Assembly: GCF_012277075.1 (NCBI RefSeq)
Contig: NZ_JAAXMT010000005.1
Location: 186,001-250,000 of the forward strand
Reading direction: 5' to 3'
From: Streptococcus alactolyticus
GTDB lineage: Bacteria > Bacillota > Bacilli > Lactobacillales > Streptococcaceae
Length of the DNA: 64,000 nt
Shown here: in pieces, positions 8,149-16,698 of the stretch
How positions within the stretch are numbered: position 1 is the stretch's first letter
How the letters are laid out: every line of letters begins with the position of its first letter
Notes under the pieces: model-generated
Seen by the model: only the letters and a program-made list of their open reading frames with translations
What the model was told of the DNA's origin: nothing
The model's database searches: none
Translations under genes and position numbers: made by a program

Positions 8149-9312
8149 ATGAAACAAGCCGTACATTTTGGAGCAGGAAATATTGGACGTGGGTTTATCG
8201 GGGAAATTTTATCTAAAAATCATGTCGCGATTACCTTTGTAGATGTCAATGACCGTGTCATTGATGCCTTGAACCAACGCCATTTATATGAGATTGAGAT
8301 TGCCCAAGAAGGTCAGCCTCATATCACTGTGGACCATGTCAGAGGAATTAACAATCAAAAATACCCTCAAGCAGTTGTCGATGCTATTGCAAACGCTGAT
8401 ATTATCACAACAGCGATCGGCCCAAACATTTTGCCTTTAATTGCAGAATTGATTGCCAAAGGTATCGAAGCTCGCATGACAGCAGCTAATACGCAAGCCA
8501 TCGACGTCCTAGCCTGTGAAAACATGATTGGCGGTTCACAATTCCTTCTTGAAGAAGTTAAAAAATACCTCTCAGAAGAAGGCCTTGCTTATCTAGATAC
8601 TTACGTTGGTTTCCCAAATGCTGCTGTGGATCGCATCGTACCAGCGCAAAGCCACGAAGATCCCTTGTTTGTTGTCGTGGAACCTTTTAACGAGTGGGTG
8701 GTGGAAACAAGCCGCATGAAAAATCCAGATTTCAAACTAGAAGGCGTGCATTACGAAGAGAATTTGGAACCTTTCATCGAACGCAAACTCTTCTCAGTTA
8801 ACTCAGGCCATGCAACGTCAGCTTACACAGGGGCTTTTTATGGGGCAGAAACTATTTTGGAAGCACTCAAAGACGAGCGTGTGAAAGAACAAGTTGAAGG
8901 CGTTTTGGCAGAGATTCGTCAGTTGTTAATTGCTAAATGGGGCTTTGATGAAGCAACTTTGGAAGATTACCACAAGGTCATTATTTCACGTTTTGAAAAT
9001 CCGTTTATCGTGGATGACGTGAGCCGTGTGGCCCGCACACCAATCCGTAAACTTGGTTACGATGAACGTTTCATCAGACCTATCCGCGAATTGAAAGAAC
9101 GTGATTTGCCATATGACCATTTGCTGAAAACAGCTGCTTTTGTTTTCTATTACCAAGATGAAAACGATGACCAAAGCGTGCAATTGCAAGAATTATTGAC
9201 AAGTAAGCCTTTGCCTGAAGTGGTGACTGAAATCACTCAACTAACAGACGCTGAGTTGATTGCTGATGCTGTGAACATGATTGAAAACGTCAACAAACAG
9301 CCACAACTTTAA
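8149..9312 (+). CDS. mtlD: Mannitol-1-phosphate 5-dehydrogenase
   Basis: 387-residue NAD-dependent enzyme that oxidises mannitol-1-phosphate to fructose-6-phosphate, completing the pathway begun by MtlA/MtlF. The N-terminal Rossmann motif is [16 protein letters not shown]; the substrate domain contains VDRIVP and the [10 protein letters not shown] segment expected for the family. It starts 17 bases after mtlF with GAAGGGAAA as RBS and is the last gene of the operon. No strong terminator follows, so some read-through into the next region is possible. Confidence 0.97.
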   Translation: MKQAVHFGAGNIGRGFIGEILSKNHVAITFVDVNDRVIDALNQRHLYEIEIAQEGQPHITVDHVRGINNQKYPQAVVDAIANADIITTAIGPNILPLIAELIAKGIEARMTAANTQAIDVLACENMIGGSQFLLEEVKKYLSEEGLAYLDTYVGFPNAAVDRIVPAQSHEDPLFVVVEPFNEWVVETSRMKNPDFKLEGVHYEENLEPFIERKLFSVNSGHATSAYTGAFYGAETILEALKDERVKEQVEGVLAEIRQLLIAKWGFDEATLEDYHKVIISRFENPFIVDDVSRVARTPIRKLGYDERFIRPIRELKERDLPYDHLLKTAAFVFYYQDENDDQSVQLQELLTSKPLPEVVTEITQLTDAELIADAVNMIENVNKQPQL

Positions 9313-9329
9313 GGCCTAACCGCTCTACC

Positions 9330-9383
9330 TTGCCAAAACAGGATTTTTCCGCTACAATAAAGAGAGTCGGTTGACATCAACCG
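9330..9383 (+). promoter_or_regulatory. phnA promoter with downstream palindrome
   Basis: TTGCCA (9330-9335), 17 bp, TACAAT (9353-9358). Immediately downstream CGGTTGA-CA-TCAACCG (9368-9383) is a perfect 7-bp inverted repeat near the expected start of transcription, either an operator or a leader hairpin. Confidence 0.65.
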
Positions 9384-9418
9384 CACATGGTTATTGTAAT
9401 TTTTGATAAGGAGAAAAG

Positions 9419-9754
9419 ATGTCTTTACCAAATTGTCCAAAATGTCATTCTGAGTATGTTTACGAAGATGGTTTATTATTAGTTTGCCCAGAGTGTGCTT
9501 ACGAATGGAATCCAAAAGACACTGCCGAAGCAGAAGATGGTCTGGTTGTTTTAGATAGCAACGGAACACGCTTGGCAGATGGTGATAGCGTAACAATCGT
9601 TAAAAACCTGAAAGTTAAAGGAGCGCCAAAAGACCTTAAACAAGGAACACGAGTGAAAAACATTCGTCTTGTTGAAGGGGATCACAATATCGATTGCAAA
9701 ATCGATGGTTTTGGTGCCATGAAATTAAAATCAGAATTTGTTAAAAAATTGTAA
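9419..9754 (+). CDS. phnA: PhnA/YjdM-family zinc-ribbon protein
   Basis: 111 residues. A zinc ribbon at the N-terminus uses Cys6, Cys9, Cys23 and Cys26 (CPKC and CPEC), followed by the conserved domain containing [13 protein letters not shown]. Although named for alkylphosphonate uptake, the family is widespread in bacteria without C-P lyase, as here, and its real function is unclear. It is monocistronic: its own promoter precedes it and a terminator follows at once. RBS AAGGAG. Confidence 0.9.
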   Translation: MSLPNCPKCHSEYVYEDGLLLVCPECAYEWNPKDTAEAEDGLVVLDSNGTRLADGDSVTIVKNLKVKGAPKDLKQGTRVKNIRLVEGDHNIDCKIDGFGAMKLKSEFVKKL

Positions 9755-9785
9755 GGCAAGTGTTTCACCACTTGTCTTTTTTTGC
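9755..9785 (+). terminator. phnA terminator
   Basis: GGCAAGTG pairs with CACTTGTC, followed by a T-run. Confidence 0.8.
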
Positions 9786-9810
9786 GGTTTTTAGATTTGC
9801 AATCAAATTG

Positions 9811-9910
9811 TTAGTGAAAACGCTCGAAATTCGTTACAATAGGAGTGTGAGTAAGGGTTCTCAAAAACCTATTTGAATGGAAAGCATTTCTGAAAGCATC
9901 TATTTCAGAA
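9811..9910 (+). promoter_or_regulatory. tpx promoter and leader hairpin
   Basis: TTAGTG (9811-9816) and TACAAT (9835-9840) are the best promoter elements. A partial cre-like TGAAAACGCT begins at 9815. The leader carries a perfect inverted repeat TTCTGAAA (9888-9895) / TTTCAGAA (9903-9910) ahead of the RBS AAAGGAGG. Confidence 0.45.
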
Positions 9911-9931
9911 TAAGCATAAAGGAGGTATCTC

Positions 9932-10423
9932 ATGACAACATTTCGTGGCGAAAAGGTAACATTAGTCGGTAAAAGAGTACAAGTTGGGGAGGTTGCGCCA
10001 GATTTTTCTTTGATGACGCGTGAATTGACGCATCAAGGCTTGGCGGATTTTGCAGGCAAGAAAAAAGTGATTAGTGTGGTGCCGTCTATTGATACGGGTA
10101 TTTGTTCGGTGCAAACGCGGACCTTTAACAAGGCCTTGTCTGACCGTGATGACACGGTGGTGATTACCATTTCTGAGGACTTGCCTTTTGCACAAGCACG
10201 TTGGTGCGGGGTAGAGGGCTTGGAACATGCGGTCATGTTGTCTGATTATTACGACCATTCTTTTGGTAAGGCTTATGGGCTTTTAATGGAAGAGTGGCAC
10301 CTGTTGGCGCGCGCGGTTTTGGTCCTAGACAGCGATAACCGCTTGACTTATGCTGAGTATTTGGAGAATGTCAATTCTGAACCCAATTACCAAGCGGCAC
10401 TTGATGCCCTTAATCAATTATAA
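9932..10423 (+). CDS. tpx: Thiol peroxidase, atypical 2-Cys peroxiredoxin
   Basis: 163 residues, the normal Tpx length. Reduces hydrogen and organic peroxides with thioredoxin as electron donor. Peroxidatic cysteine Cys58 lies in [10 protein letters not shown] and the resolving Cys92 in ARWCGVEG, the Tpx arrangement. It stands alone with its own promoter and terminator. In pneumococcus tpx follows the psa manganese transporter genes; here it does not. Confidence 0.95.
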   Translation: MTTFRGEKVTLVGKRVQVGEVAPDFSLMTRELTHQGLADFAGKKKVISVVPSIDTGICSVQTRTFNKALSDRDDTVVITISEDLPFAQARWCGVEGLEHAVMLSDYYDHSFGKAYGLLMEEWHLLARAVLVLDSDNRLTYAEYLENVNSEPNYQAALDALNQL

Positions 10424-10429
10424 AAAAGA

Positions 10430-10483
10430 GGCCTAACAAGATAAGCTGACGTATGTTGGCTTAGCTTGCAGGTTTTTTTTCTG
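10430..10483 (+). terminator. Probable tpx terminator
   Basis: An imperfect hairpin (CAAGATAAGC... with GGCTTAGCTTG) followed by a run of T's. Confidence 0.6.
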
Positions 10484-10532
10484 CCTTTTATCAAGTGCCA
10501 CGAGGGATTTCTTTAGTGTAAAATGAAAATAA

Positions 10533-10659
10533 TTGACAACGGTTACAAAAAAGATATGATAAAATTGTAAGGGGTTTCATTTTATAAAAAAACTTTGTCC
10601 CAAAAAACTTAAAGGTCAAAGGTAACATCAAGTGCTGTGAAAGGTATAAGATGCACTTG
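10533..10659 (+). promoter_or_regulatory. Promoter and leader of the orphan ABC ATPase
   Basis: TTGACA (10533-10538), 16 bp, TATGAT (10555-10560). The long leader contains CAAGTGC (10629-10635) and GCACTTG (10653-10659), which could form a hairpin. Nothing else recognisable lies between tpx and this gene. Confidence 0.55.
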
Positions 10660-10698
10660 GTCAATTATATCAATCAGAAATAAAACGAGGTGAGGCAG

Positions 10699-11358
10699 AT
10701 GGCTTATATTAAAATCAAACATTTGTACAAGCGCTACCAAACGAGCGATACCGAAATCATTGCCAATAATGACATCAATTTTACGATTGAAAAGGGCGAA
10801 TTGGTCATTATTTTGGGGGCGTCTGGTGCGGGCAAGTCCACTATTTTGAATATTTTAGGAGGTATGGATAGTGGCAATGAAGGTCAGGTCTTGATTGATG
10901 GGACTGATATCGCTAAGTACAGTCCAAAAGAATTGACAACCTACCGTCGCAATGATGTGGGCTTTGTTTTTCAATTTTACAACCTAGTGCCAAATCTCAC
11001 TGCCAAGGAAAATGTGGAATTGGCTTCTGAAATTGTCGCAGATGCCCAAGACGCTGAGCAGGCCTTGATTGACGTGGGTTTGGAAAAGCGGCTCAATAAT
11101 TTTCCTGCTCAGTTATCAGGAGGCGAGCAACAACGGGTGTCCATCGCGCGTGCGGTTGCTAAAAATCCTAAATTATTGCTGTGTGATGAGCCGACCAGTG
11201 GCCTAGACTACGCCCACATGGTTGAGGTGTCAAAACTGTTTAAAGCACTCAAAAAGGCTGGCAAGACTGTCTTGGTGATTAGCCATGACCAAGCCTTCAA
11301 TGTCCTAACCTGTGATTACAAAATGGATTTCGCCAAATACTTACATAGAGTGGAATAG
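10699..11358 (+). CDS. ABC transporter ATPase of the MacB/LolD type, no partner permease
   Basis: 219 residues with Walker A (GASGAGKST), signature [14 protein letters not shown], Walker B (LLLCDEPTS) and H-loop ISHD. The subclass usually works with an FtsX/MacB-like permease to export peptides or resist antimicrobials. No permease is encoded on either side, and the C-terminus ([15 protein letters not shown]) lacks the usual ADRVI-type ending, so it may be a remnant or serve a permease elsewhere. I chose the ATG at 10699 because GAGGTG (10687-10692) is correctly spaced for it; the in-frame GTG at 10690 overlaps that RBS. Confidence 0.85.
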   Translation: MAYIKIKHLYKRYQTSDTEIIANNDINFTIEKGELVIILGASGAGKSTILNILGGMDSGNEGQVLIDGTDIAKYSPKELTTYRRNDVGFVFQFYNLVPNLTAKENVELASEIVADAQDAEQALIDVGLEKRLNNFPAQLSGGEQQRVSIARAVAKNPKLLLCDEPTSGLDYAHMVEVSKLFKALKKAGKTVLVISHDQAFNVLTCDYKMDFAKYLHRVE

Positions 11359-11378
11359 GATGTGTCTATTCCACTTTT
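11350..11378 (+). terminator. Terminator overlapping the ABC gene stop
   Basis: GTGGAATAG (11350-11358, including the TAG stop) pairs with CTATTCCAC (11366-11374), followed by TTTT. Confidence 0.7.
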
Positions 11379-11381
11379 AAC

Positions 11382-11410
11382 TTGCCAAAAATCAGTTTTG
11401 GTATTACAAT
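11382..11410 (+). promoter_or_regulatory. Promoter of the half-HsdS/DUF2130 pair
   Basis: TTGCCA (11382-11387), 17 bp, TACAAT (11405-11410). The pair therefore has its own promoter directly after the terminator of the preceding gene. Confidence 0.7.
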
Positions 11411-11431
11411 ACTAAGAAGAAGGAGAATAAT

Positions 11432-12028
11432 ATGACTGAAACGATTGCAGACTATATGACTAGTTCGACAGCCAAGGTGGCTATCAAGGATGTGACCGAG
11501 CATTTCAAGGGCAAGGCCGTGTCTAGACTCGGTGATGAGGGAAATGTCGCCGTTATCAATCTCAGTGATATGACCAGCATGGGTATTGATTACGCGGCTT
11601 TGAAACGCATTGAGATGGATAAACGTGCGGTTTTGCGTTACCTTTTACAAGATGGCGACGTCTTGATTGCCTCAAAAGGGACGGTTAAAAAGATTGCTGT
11701 TTTTAGCGAGCAAAACCAGCCTGTCATCGCGTCAGCCAATATCACTGTCTTGCGTCCCACTGGCGGCGTCTTGGGTGGCTATATCAAATTATTTTTGGAA
11801 TCACCGCTAGGGCAAGCCTTGCTAGATGAAGCCAATACAGGTAAGGCCGTGATGAATGTCAGCACGCAAAAACTGATTAGTATTGAAATACCAAAAATTC
11901 CGCTTGTCAAACAAACCTATTTGGTGCAACGTTATGAGCAGGGGTTGAATGATTACAAGCGAAAAATTGTCAGAGCCCAGCAAGAGTGGCAACGGGTGCG
12001 TGACGATGTTGAAAAGAATTTATTTTAA
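11432..12028 (+). CDS. Half-length HsdS-like DNA-recognition protein
   Basis: 198 residues that resemble one target-recognition domain of a type I restriction specificity subunit. The typical run is visible: YLLQDGDVLIASKGTVKKIAVF, PVIASANITVLRP, then YIKLFLESPLGQALL, IPKIPLVKQ and a C-terminal helix. A full HsdS has two such units; this has one. No hsdR or intact hsdM is present. It begins after AGAAGGAG and ends 23 bases before a DUF2130 gene, so the two form an operon. A DNA-binding targeting subunit for the neighbour is inference; an alternative is a leftover of the type I system whose hsdM remnant lies downstream. Confidence 0.75.
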   Translation: MTETIADYMTSSTAKVAIKDVTEHFKGKAVSRLGDEGNVAVINLSDMTSMGIDYAALKRIEMDKRAVLRYLLQDGDVLIASKGTVKKIAVFSEQNQPVIASANITVLRPTGGVLGGYIKLFLESPLGQALLDEANTGKAVMNVSTQKLISIEIPKIPLVKQTYLVQRYEQGLNDYKRKIVRAQQEWQRVRDDVEKNLF

Positions 12029-12051
12029 GAAATGAGTGGGGAGAAATAGAG

Positions 12052-13500
12052 ATGAACAGTATCAAATGCCCACATTGTGGCACGGTTTTTACCATCAATG
12101 AAACAGAGTACAGCCAACTGTTGGCGCAGGTTCGCAGTCAGGAATTTGACAAGGAAATCCACGACCGTCTGGAAAAAGAAAAAGCCTTGTTGGAGGAAAA
12201 ATCCAAAAATGATTTGCAGACGCAGGTGAGCGCTAAGGATAAGGAAATCGCAGAACTCAATACGCAGTTGGAGCAAGCCAAGCAAGCCTTAGCCTTGGAA
12301 AACCAACGCCAACTCAGTGAAAAAGAGCAAGAAATCGCAGCCTTAAAAGCCCAATTGGACAATGTCGCCTCAGTCAAAGACCTCGAGTTGAAACAATCTT
12401 TGAGCGAGAAAGACAAGGAAGTTACAGATCTGAAGGCACAATTAGAAAATATTACTTCGGTCAAGGATTTGGAATTAACCCAAGCCCTAAATGAAAAAGA
12501 CAAAGAAGTGCTGGACTTGAAAAACCAGTTGGAACGTTTGGCTTTGGAAAACAAGACCAGTTTGGTGGAGGCGGTGGCGTCTGTCGAAAAAGAACGTGAC
12601 GAAGCCCAGTCCCAATTAGCCTTACAAGAAAAAGAAGCGGAGTTGTCGCTTGCCTCAGTCAAAAGTGACTACGAAGCCCAACTCAAGGCAGCCAATGAGC
12701 AGGTCGAATTTTACAAGAATTTCAAAGCGCAACAATCCACCAAGGCTATCGGAGAAAGCTTGGAAGTCTATGCCGAAACAGAATTCAACAAGGTGCGCGC
12801 TATTGCCTTTCCAAATGCTACCTTTGGCAAGGACAATGAGGTATCATCAGGCAGCCGTTCCAAAGGGGATTTCATTTACCGCGAAACAGACGAGAATGGT
12901 ATTGAAATACTATCTATCATGTTCGAGATGAAAAACGAAGCGGATGAAACCAAGACCAAGCACAAGAACAAGGATTTCTACAAGGAATTGGACAAGGACC
13001 GCAGAGAGAAAAAATGCGAGTATGCCGTTTTGGTCAGCATGCTGGAAGCGGACAATGATTATTTCAACACGGGGATTGTGGATGTCAGCCACGAGTACGA
13101 AAAAATGTATGTCGTTCGTCCGCAACTCTTTATTCAGTTGATTGGGATTTTGCGTAATGCGGCGCTTAATTCGCTCAAGTACAAGCAAGAGTTGGCCTTG
13201 GTTCGTGAGCAACACATCGACATCACGCATTTTGAAGATGACCTTGAAACTTTCAAGCAAGCCTTTGCCAAAAATTACAATTCCGCCAGCACCAATTTCC
13301 AAAAGGCTATTGACGAAATCGACAAGTCTATTCGCCGTATGGAGGAGGTCAAACGCTTCTTGACGACCAGTGAAAATCAACTCCGCCTTGCCAATAACAA
13401 ACTAGATGATGTTTCCGTCAAAAAATTAACCCGCAAGAATCCTACCATGCGTGCTAAATTTGAGTCTCTAAAAGAGCAAAAGCCCGTTAAAGTGGACTAG
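12052..13500 (+). CDS. DUF2130 protein: zinc-finger half, coiled coil, PD-(D/E)XK-like domain
   Basis: 482 residues. Cys6 and Cys9 (KCPHCGTVF) form a zinc-knuckle-like start. Residues about 30-240 are a charged coiled coil with a 29-residue tandem repeat (88-116, 117-145, partial third), each copy carrying LSEK..E...LKAQL. The C-terminal DUF2130 domain contains Asp273 in KGDF, then Glu292-x-Lys294 in FEMKNE, and VLVSMLEAD, matching a PD-(D/E)XK nuclease pattern; a second helical region ends the protein. The function of DUF2130 is not established. Tight coupling with the HsdS-like gene suggests a joint DNA-related role. Nuclease activity is inferred from the motif only. Confidence 0.8.
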   Translation: MNSIKCPHCGTVFTINETEYSQLLAQVRSQEFDKEIHDRLEKEKALLEEKSKNDLQTQVSAKDKEIAELNTQLEQAKQALALENQRQLSEKEQEIAALKAQLDNVASVKDLELKQSLSEKDKEVTDLKAQLENITSVKDLELTQALNEKDKEVLDLKNQLERLALENKTSLVEAVASVEKERDEAQSQLALQEKEAELSLASVKSDYEAQLKAANEQVEFYKNFKAQQSTKAIGESLEVYAETEFNKVRAIAFPNATFGKDNEVSSGSRSKGDFIYRETDENGIEILSIMFEMKNEADETKTKHKNKDFYKELDKDRREKKCEYAVLVSMLEADNDYFNTGIVDVSHEYEKMYVVRPQLFIQLIGILRNAALNSLKYKQELALVREQHIDITHFEDDLETFKQAFAKNYNSASTNFQKAIDEIDKSIRRMEEVKRFLTTSENQLRLANNKLDDVSVKKLTRKNPTMRAKFESLKEQKPVKVD

Positions 13501-13512
13501 TGATGTGATTTG

Positions 13513-14021
13513 AAAATGGTTGAAAATATGATAAAATAAAATCATTACACTAGGTTCAAGGAGAATATGAAAAATGGCTCAAAATCCCAGCCAATATCTT
13601 CTACAACACGTCTATTCCAACGACAGTTATCATTCTCAAAAAAAACCGCACCACAAAAGATGTCTTCTTCATCGACGCTTCAAAAGAATTTGACAAGGGT
13701 AAAAACCAAAACGTCATGACTGACGAGCACATCGCCAAAATCTTGGCTGCCTATCAAGACCGCCAAGACATCGATAAATTTGCGCATTTGGCAAACTTTG
13801 ATGAAATTGTTGAAAATGACTATAACCTAAACATCCCACGTTACGTGTATACCTTTGAAGAAGAGCCTGTGATCCCACTACCTGATTTGGCAGACCAATT
13901 GGCAGATACCGACAAACAAATCGCTGAAACCACAGCAAAATTAGAAAGCATGCTCACGCAATTAGTAGGGACAAACCCTGATGCCCAAAACGAATTGGCT
14001 GACTTTTTAGCAAAATGGTAA
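13513..14021 (+). pseudogene. hsdM: Remnant of a type I restriction methyltransferase (hsdM)
   Basis: The frame 13554-14021 encodes only the end of HsdM: IPANIFYNTSIPTTVIILKK, FIDASKEFDKGKNQN, NDYNLNIPRYVYTFEEE, then a C-terminal helix. The catalytic NPPF domain is absent and there is no start codon before 13716. Just upstream lie a promoter-like TTGAAA...TAAAAT (13513-13540) and AAGGAG-AAT-ATG (13558-13569) in another frame, whose 50-codon reading frame ends at 13719 in an ATGA overlap with the ATG at 13716. This looks like an internal deletion that fused the hsdM start region to its tail out of frame. A 101-residue C-terminal peptide could still be made. Confidence 0.8.
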
Positions 14022-14027
14022 CAAATA

Positions 14028-14057
14028 AATACTAGGTTTTTGACCTAGTATTTTTTG
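14028..14057 (+). terminator. Terminator after the hsdM remnant
   Basis: Perfect 10-bp stem AATACTAGGT (14028-14037) with ACCTAGTATT (14043-14052), then T's. Confidence 0.85.
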
Positions 14058-14096
14058 GCTTTCGGGATTTGGGGTTTCCTTTGGCCTATCTTGTGC

Positions 14097-14102
14097 TATA
14101 AT
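14097..14102 (+). promoter_or_regulatory. -10 element of the DUF1858/DUF438 pair
   Basis: TATAAT preceded by TGTGC, close to an extended -10. No clear -35 is visible. Confidence 0.5.
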
Positions 14103-14129
14103 AGTATGTTATAAAAGAGAGGATTTTTT

Positions 14130-14369
14130 ATGACAAATACCATTGATTTGGCGAAACCTGTCGCCGAAATCATACAAGAACACCCTGAAGTCAAGGAGAT
14201 TTTGGTGGGTTTGGGGCTCAAACCCTTGGCCAATCCAGCCATGCTGCACACGGTAGGCAAGGTTACATCCTTGAAAGCAGGAGCAAAACTAACAGGCATT
14301 TCCCTAGAAGATATTGAGCGCACGCTCATATTTCACGGCTATGATGTAATCGGAGGTGACCATGACTGA
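14130..14369 (+). CDS. DUF1858 domain protein
   Basis: 79 residues, starting MTNTIDLAKPVAEIIQEHPEV, with the LGLKPLANPAML segment typical of DUF1858. The domain often accompanies hybrid-cluster or hemerythrin-like proteins; its exact role is unknown. The stop overlaps the next start by 8 bases, which indicates translational coupling with the DUF438 protein. RBS AGAGAGG. Confidence 0.85.
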   Translation: MTNTIDLAKPVAEIIQEHPEVKEILVGLGLKPLANPAMLHTVGKVTSLKAGAKLTGISLEDIERTLIFHGYDVIGGDHD

Positions 14370-15717
14370 CAAGCGAATCGACGTGTTAAAAGACATTCTC
14401 TTGCGTTTGCATGACGGTGCGGATGCGGCTTCGGTGCAAGAGGACTTCAACCAGCATTTTACAGGCGTTTCGGCCCTTGAAATTTCCATGATGGAGCATG
14501 AGCTCATGGGGTCTGATACGGGCATTACTTTTGAGGATGTCATGGGGCTTTGCAATGTCCACGCCAATCTCTTTAAGGGAGCTATTTCAGATGTGGAGGC
14601 GCCTGACGCTGAGCAAGAAGGCCACCCTGTTTATCTCTTTAAGCAGGAAAACCTCGCCTTGCGAGCTGCCATGTTGCGCATTCGCCGCATCATTGAAAAC
14701 TATGAAAAGCCTGAAAATGAGCCTTACCGTTTGGATTTGTTGAACGGTTTGCGCCATCAGATGAGCCTTCTTGGGCAATTTGATCGCCATTATACTCGCA
14801 AGGAAAAACTCTTCTTTCCAGTTATGGAGCGCTATGGGCATGACGCCCCACCAAAAGTCATGTGGGGTGTTGACGATGACATTCGTGATTTGTTCAAAAC
14901 CACCCAAGCCAAACTCGACCAATTACCAAACATCAGCATTGACCAAGTTTCTGCAGCTTTTGAAGCCTTCGCCAAAGAATTTGAGGAAATGATTTTCAAA
15001 GAAGAGGCGATTTTACTGATGATTTTGTTGGAAACCTTGACGCAGGATGACTGGCTGGCCATTGCTAAGGAAAGTGATGCTTATGGCTATGCCATCATCA
15101 AGCCAACTGCGGTGTGGCAACCATACCGTGAAGCCTTTGACACACCAAAAGATCTTCAAGAAGAAACTGACAACAAAGAATCTCTTGTGGCAGAGGACCT
15201 TTCAGACACTGAACAAGTGACGCGTGTGATTGATACGCCTGAGGGACAATTGACCATTCAATTCATTCCTAAAAAGGACAAGGCAGCTGTGGACCGCACC
15301 ACGACACAAGCCTTTGGCAATGGTTATTTGTCTGTTGAACAAGCCGATTTGATTCTCAATCATTTGCCGATGGAGATTACTTTTGTCAATAAGGACGATA
15401 TTTTCCAGTATTACAATGACAACACTGAGCCTGAAAACATGATTTTCAAGCGCACGCCAAGCCAAATTGGTCGTCATGTGGAACTGTGTCACCCACCTCG
15501 TGTGCTGGAAAAGGTCAAAAAGATTTTCAGTCTCTTGCGCTCAGGTGAGCGTAACAAGGTGACTATGTGGTACAAGTCTGAGCGTTCAGGAAAATTTATC
15601 TATGTGACCTATGCTGCTGTCCGTGATCGAAAAGGCGATTTTCAAGGGGTGCTAGAATATGTCCAAGACATTCAAGTCTTTCGTGACCTAGATGGTGATG
15701 CTAGTCGTAACATTTAG
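14362..15717 (+). CDS. DUF438 protein with hemerythrin-like and PAS domains
   Basis: 451 residues. An N-terminal DUF438 helical region is followed by a hemerythrin-like HHE segment (HYTRKEKLFFPVMERYGHDAPPKVMWGVDD, then FKEEAILLMILLETL) and a C-terminal PAS-type domain (about 320-445, LPMEITFVNKDDIFQYYND). Such proteins are thought to sense oxygen or nitric oxide, or to act in iron-sulphur repair, but this is not proven for streptococci. I chose the ATG at 14362: GGAGG at 14352-14356 is five bases upstream, whereas the in-frame GTG at 14356 lies within that RBS. Confidence 0.88.
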   Translation: MTDKRIDVLKDILLRLHDGADAASVQEDFNQHFTGVSALEISMMEHELMGSDTGITFEDVMGLCNVHANLFKGAISDVEAPDAEQEGHPVYLFKQENLALRAAMLRIRRIIENYEKPENEPYRLDLLNGLRHQMSLLGQFDRHYTRKEKLFFPVMERYGHDAPPKVMWGVDDDIRDLFKTTQAKLDQLPNISIDQVSAAFEAFAKEFEEMIFKEEAILLMILLETLTQDDWLAIAKESDAYGYAIIKPTAVWQPYREAFDTPKDLQEETDNKESLVAEDLSDTEQVTRVIDTPEGQLTIQFIPKKDKAAVDRTTTQAFGNGYLSVEQADLILNHLPMEITFVNKDDIFQYYNDNTEPENMIFKRTPSQIGRHVELCHPPRVLEKVKKIFSLLRSGERNKVTMWYKSERSGKFIYVTYAAVRDRKGDFQGVLEYVQDIQVFRDLDGDASRNI

Positions 15718-15768
15718 TTTATAACACCCAAAAGGCAAGATCGACAGCTGGCCTACTGAGTTGCGGAC

Positions 15769-15806
15769 TTGTCTTTTCTATGTAAAAAACGGTATAATAA
15801 AAGTTA
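15769..15806 (+). promoter_or_regulatory. truB promoter, apparently giving a leaderless message
   Basis: TTGTCT (15769-15774), 18 bp, TATAAT (15793-15798). Transcription would start about 15805, at the ATG itself, and no Shine-Dalgarno sequence precedes the start. Confidence 0.55.
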
Positions 15807-16687
15807 TGGTTAATGGAATTATCAATTTGAAGAAAGAGGCTGGCATGACCAGTCATGATGCCGTTTTTAAGTTACGGAAATTATTACACGAGAAAAAAAT
15901 TGGGCATGGTGGCACGCTTGACCCTGATGTGGTCGGTGTTTTGCCTATTGCCGTTGGCAAGGCCACGCGTGTTATTGAATACATGACCGAGGCTGGTAAG
16001 GTCTATCGTGGGCAAATTTGTCTTGGTTTTTCGACCACGACAGAGGACGCCAGTGGCGAGGTGGTGGAGAGAACACCTGTGTCTGCTGATTTAAGTCCTG
16101 AGCAGGTGGATGAGGCTATGGCAGGCATGGTGGGGGATATCAATCAGACACCGCCCATGTATTCTGCCGTTAAGGTCAACGGACGTCGTTTGTACGAATA
16201 CGCGCGTGCGGGCGAAGAAGTGGAGCGCCCACACCGTCAGGTCAGCATTTACGATTTCAGGCGCACCAGCTCCTTGACCTTCAAGGATGATTGTTGTTAT
16301 TTTGATTTTGAAGTGGCATGTAGCAAAGGTACCTATATCCGCACTTTGTCCGTGGATTTAGGGAAATCGCTGGGCTACGCCAGTCACATGTCCTTCTTGG
16401 AACGTCAAGCTTCAGCAGGATTGCAGTTGGATGACGCCTTGACTTTAGCAGAAATTGCGGAGAAATGTCAGGTAGACGATTGGTCTTTCTTGTTGCCGAT
16501 TGAGTATGGTGTCATGGATTTGCCACGTGTGGATTTGACAGACGAGGAGGCCAAAGAGCTATCATTTGGCCGTAAAATTCCGCTAGAGCGCACGGATTCT
16601 CGATTGGCAGGCTTTTACCAAGACAAGCTAATTGCGATTCTTGAGCCTCGTGAGGACCTATACAAACCACGCAAAGTGTTTATGTGA
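15806..16687 (+). CDS. truB: tRNA pseudouridine-55 synthase
   Basis: 293 residues. Converts U55 to pseudouridine in the T-loop of tRNAs. The catalytic aspartate is Asp39 in [13 protein letters not shown], and [22 protein letters not shown] and [10 protein letters not shown] are standard TruB motifs. The frame extends upstream to a TTG, but family proteins start with [11 protein letters not shown], so ATG 15806 is used. With the -10 only 7 bases upstream there is no room for an RBS. It is followed 11 bases later by ribF, a common pairing. Confidence 0.95.
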   Translation: MVNGIINLKKEAGMTSHDAVFKLRKLLHEKKIGHGGTLDPDVVGVLPIAVGKATRVIEYMTEAGKVYRGQICLGFSTTTEDASGEVVERTPVSADLSPEQVDEAMAGMVGDINQTPPMYSAVKVNGRRLYEYARAGEEVERPHRQVSIYDFRRTSSLTFKDDCCYFDFEVACSKGTYIRTLSVDLGKSLGYASHMSFLERQASAGLQLDDALTLAEIAEKCQVDDWSFLLPIEYGVMDLPRVDLTDEEAKELSFGRKIPLERTDSRLAGFYQDKLIAILEPREDLYKPRKVFM

Positions 16688-16698
16688 GATAAAGACAA

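Noticed and set aside
12138..12662. Long open frame opposite the DUF2130 coiled coil
   Set aside because: It is a shadow created by the repetitive Glu/Lys/Leu codons of the real gene and shows serine-rich low-complexity sequence with no RBS.
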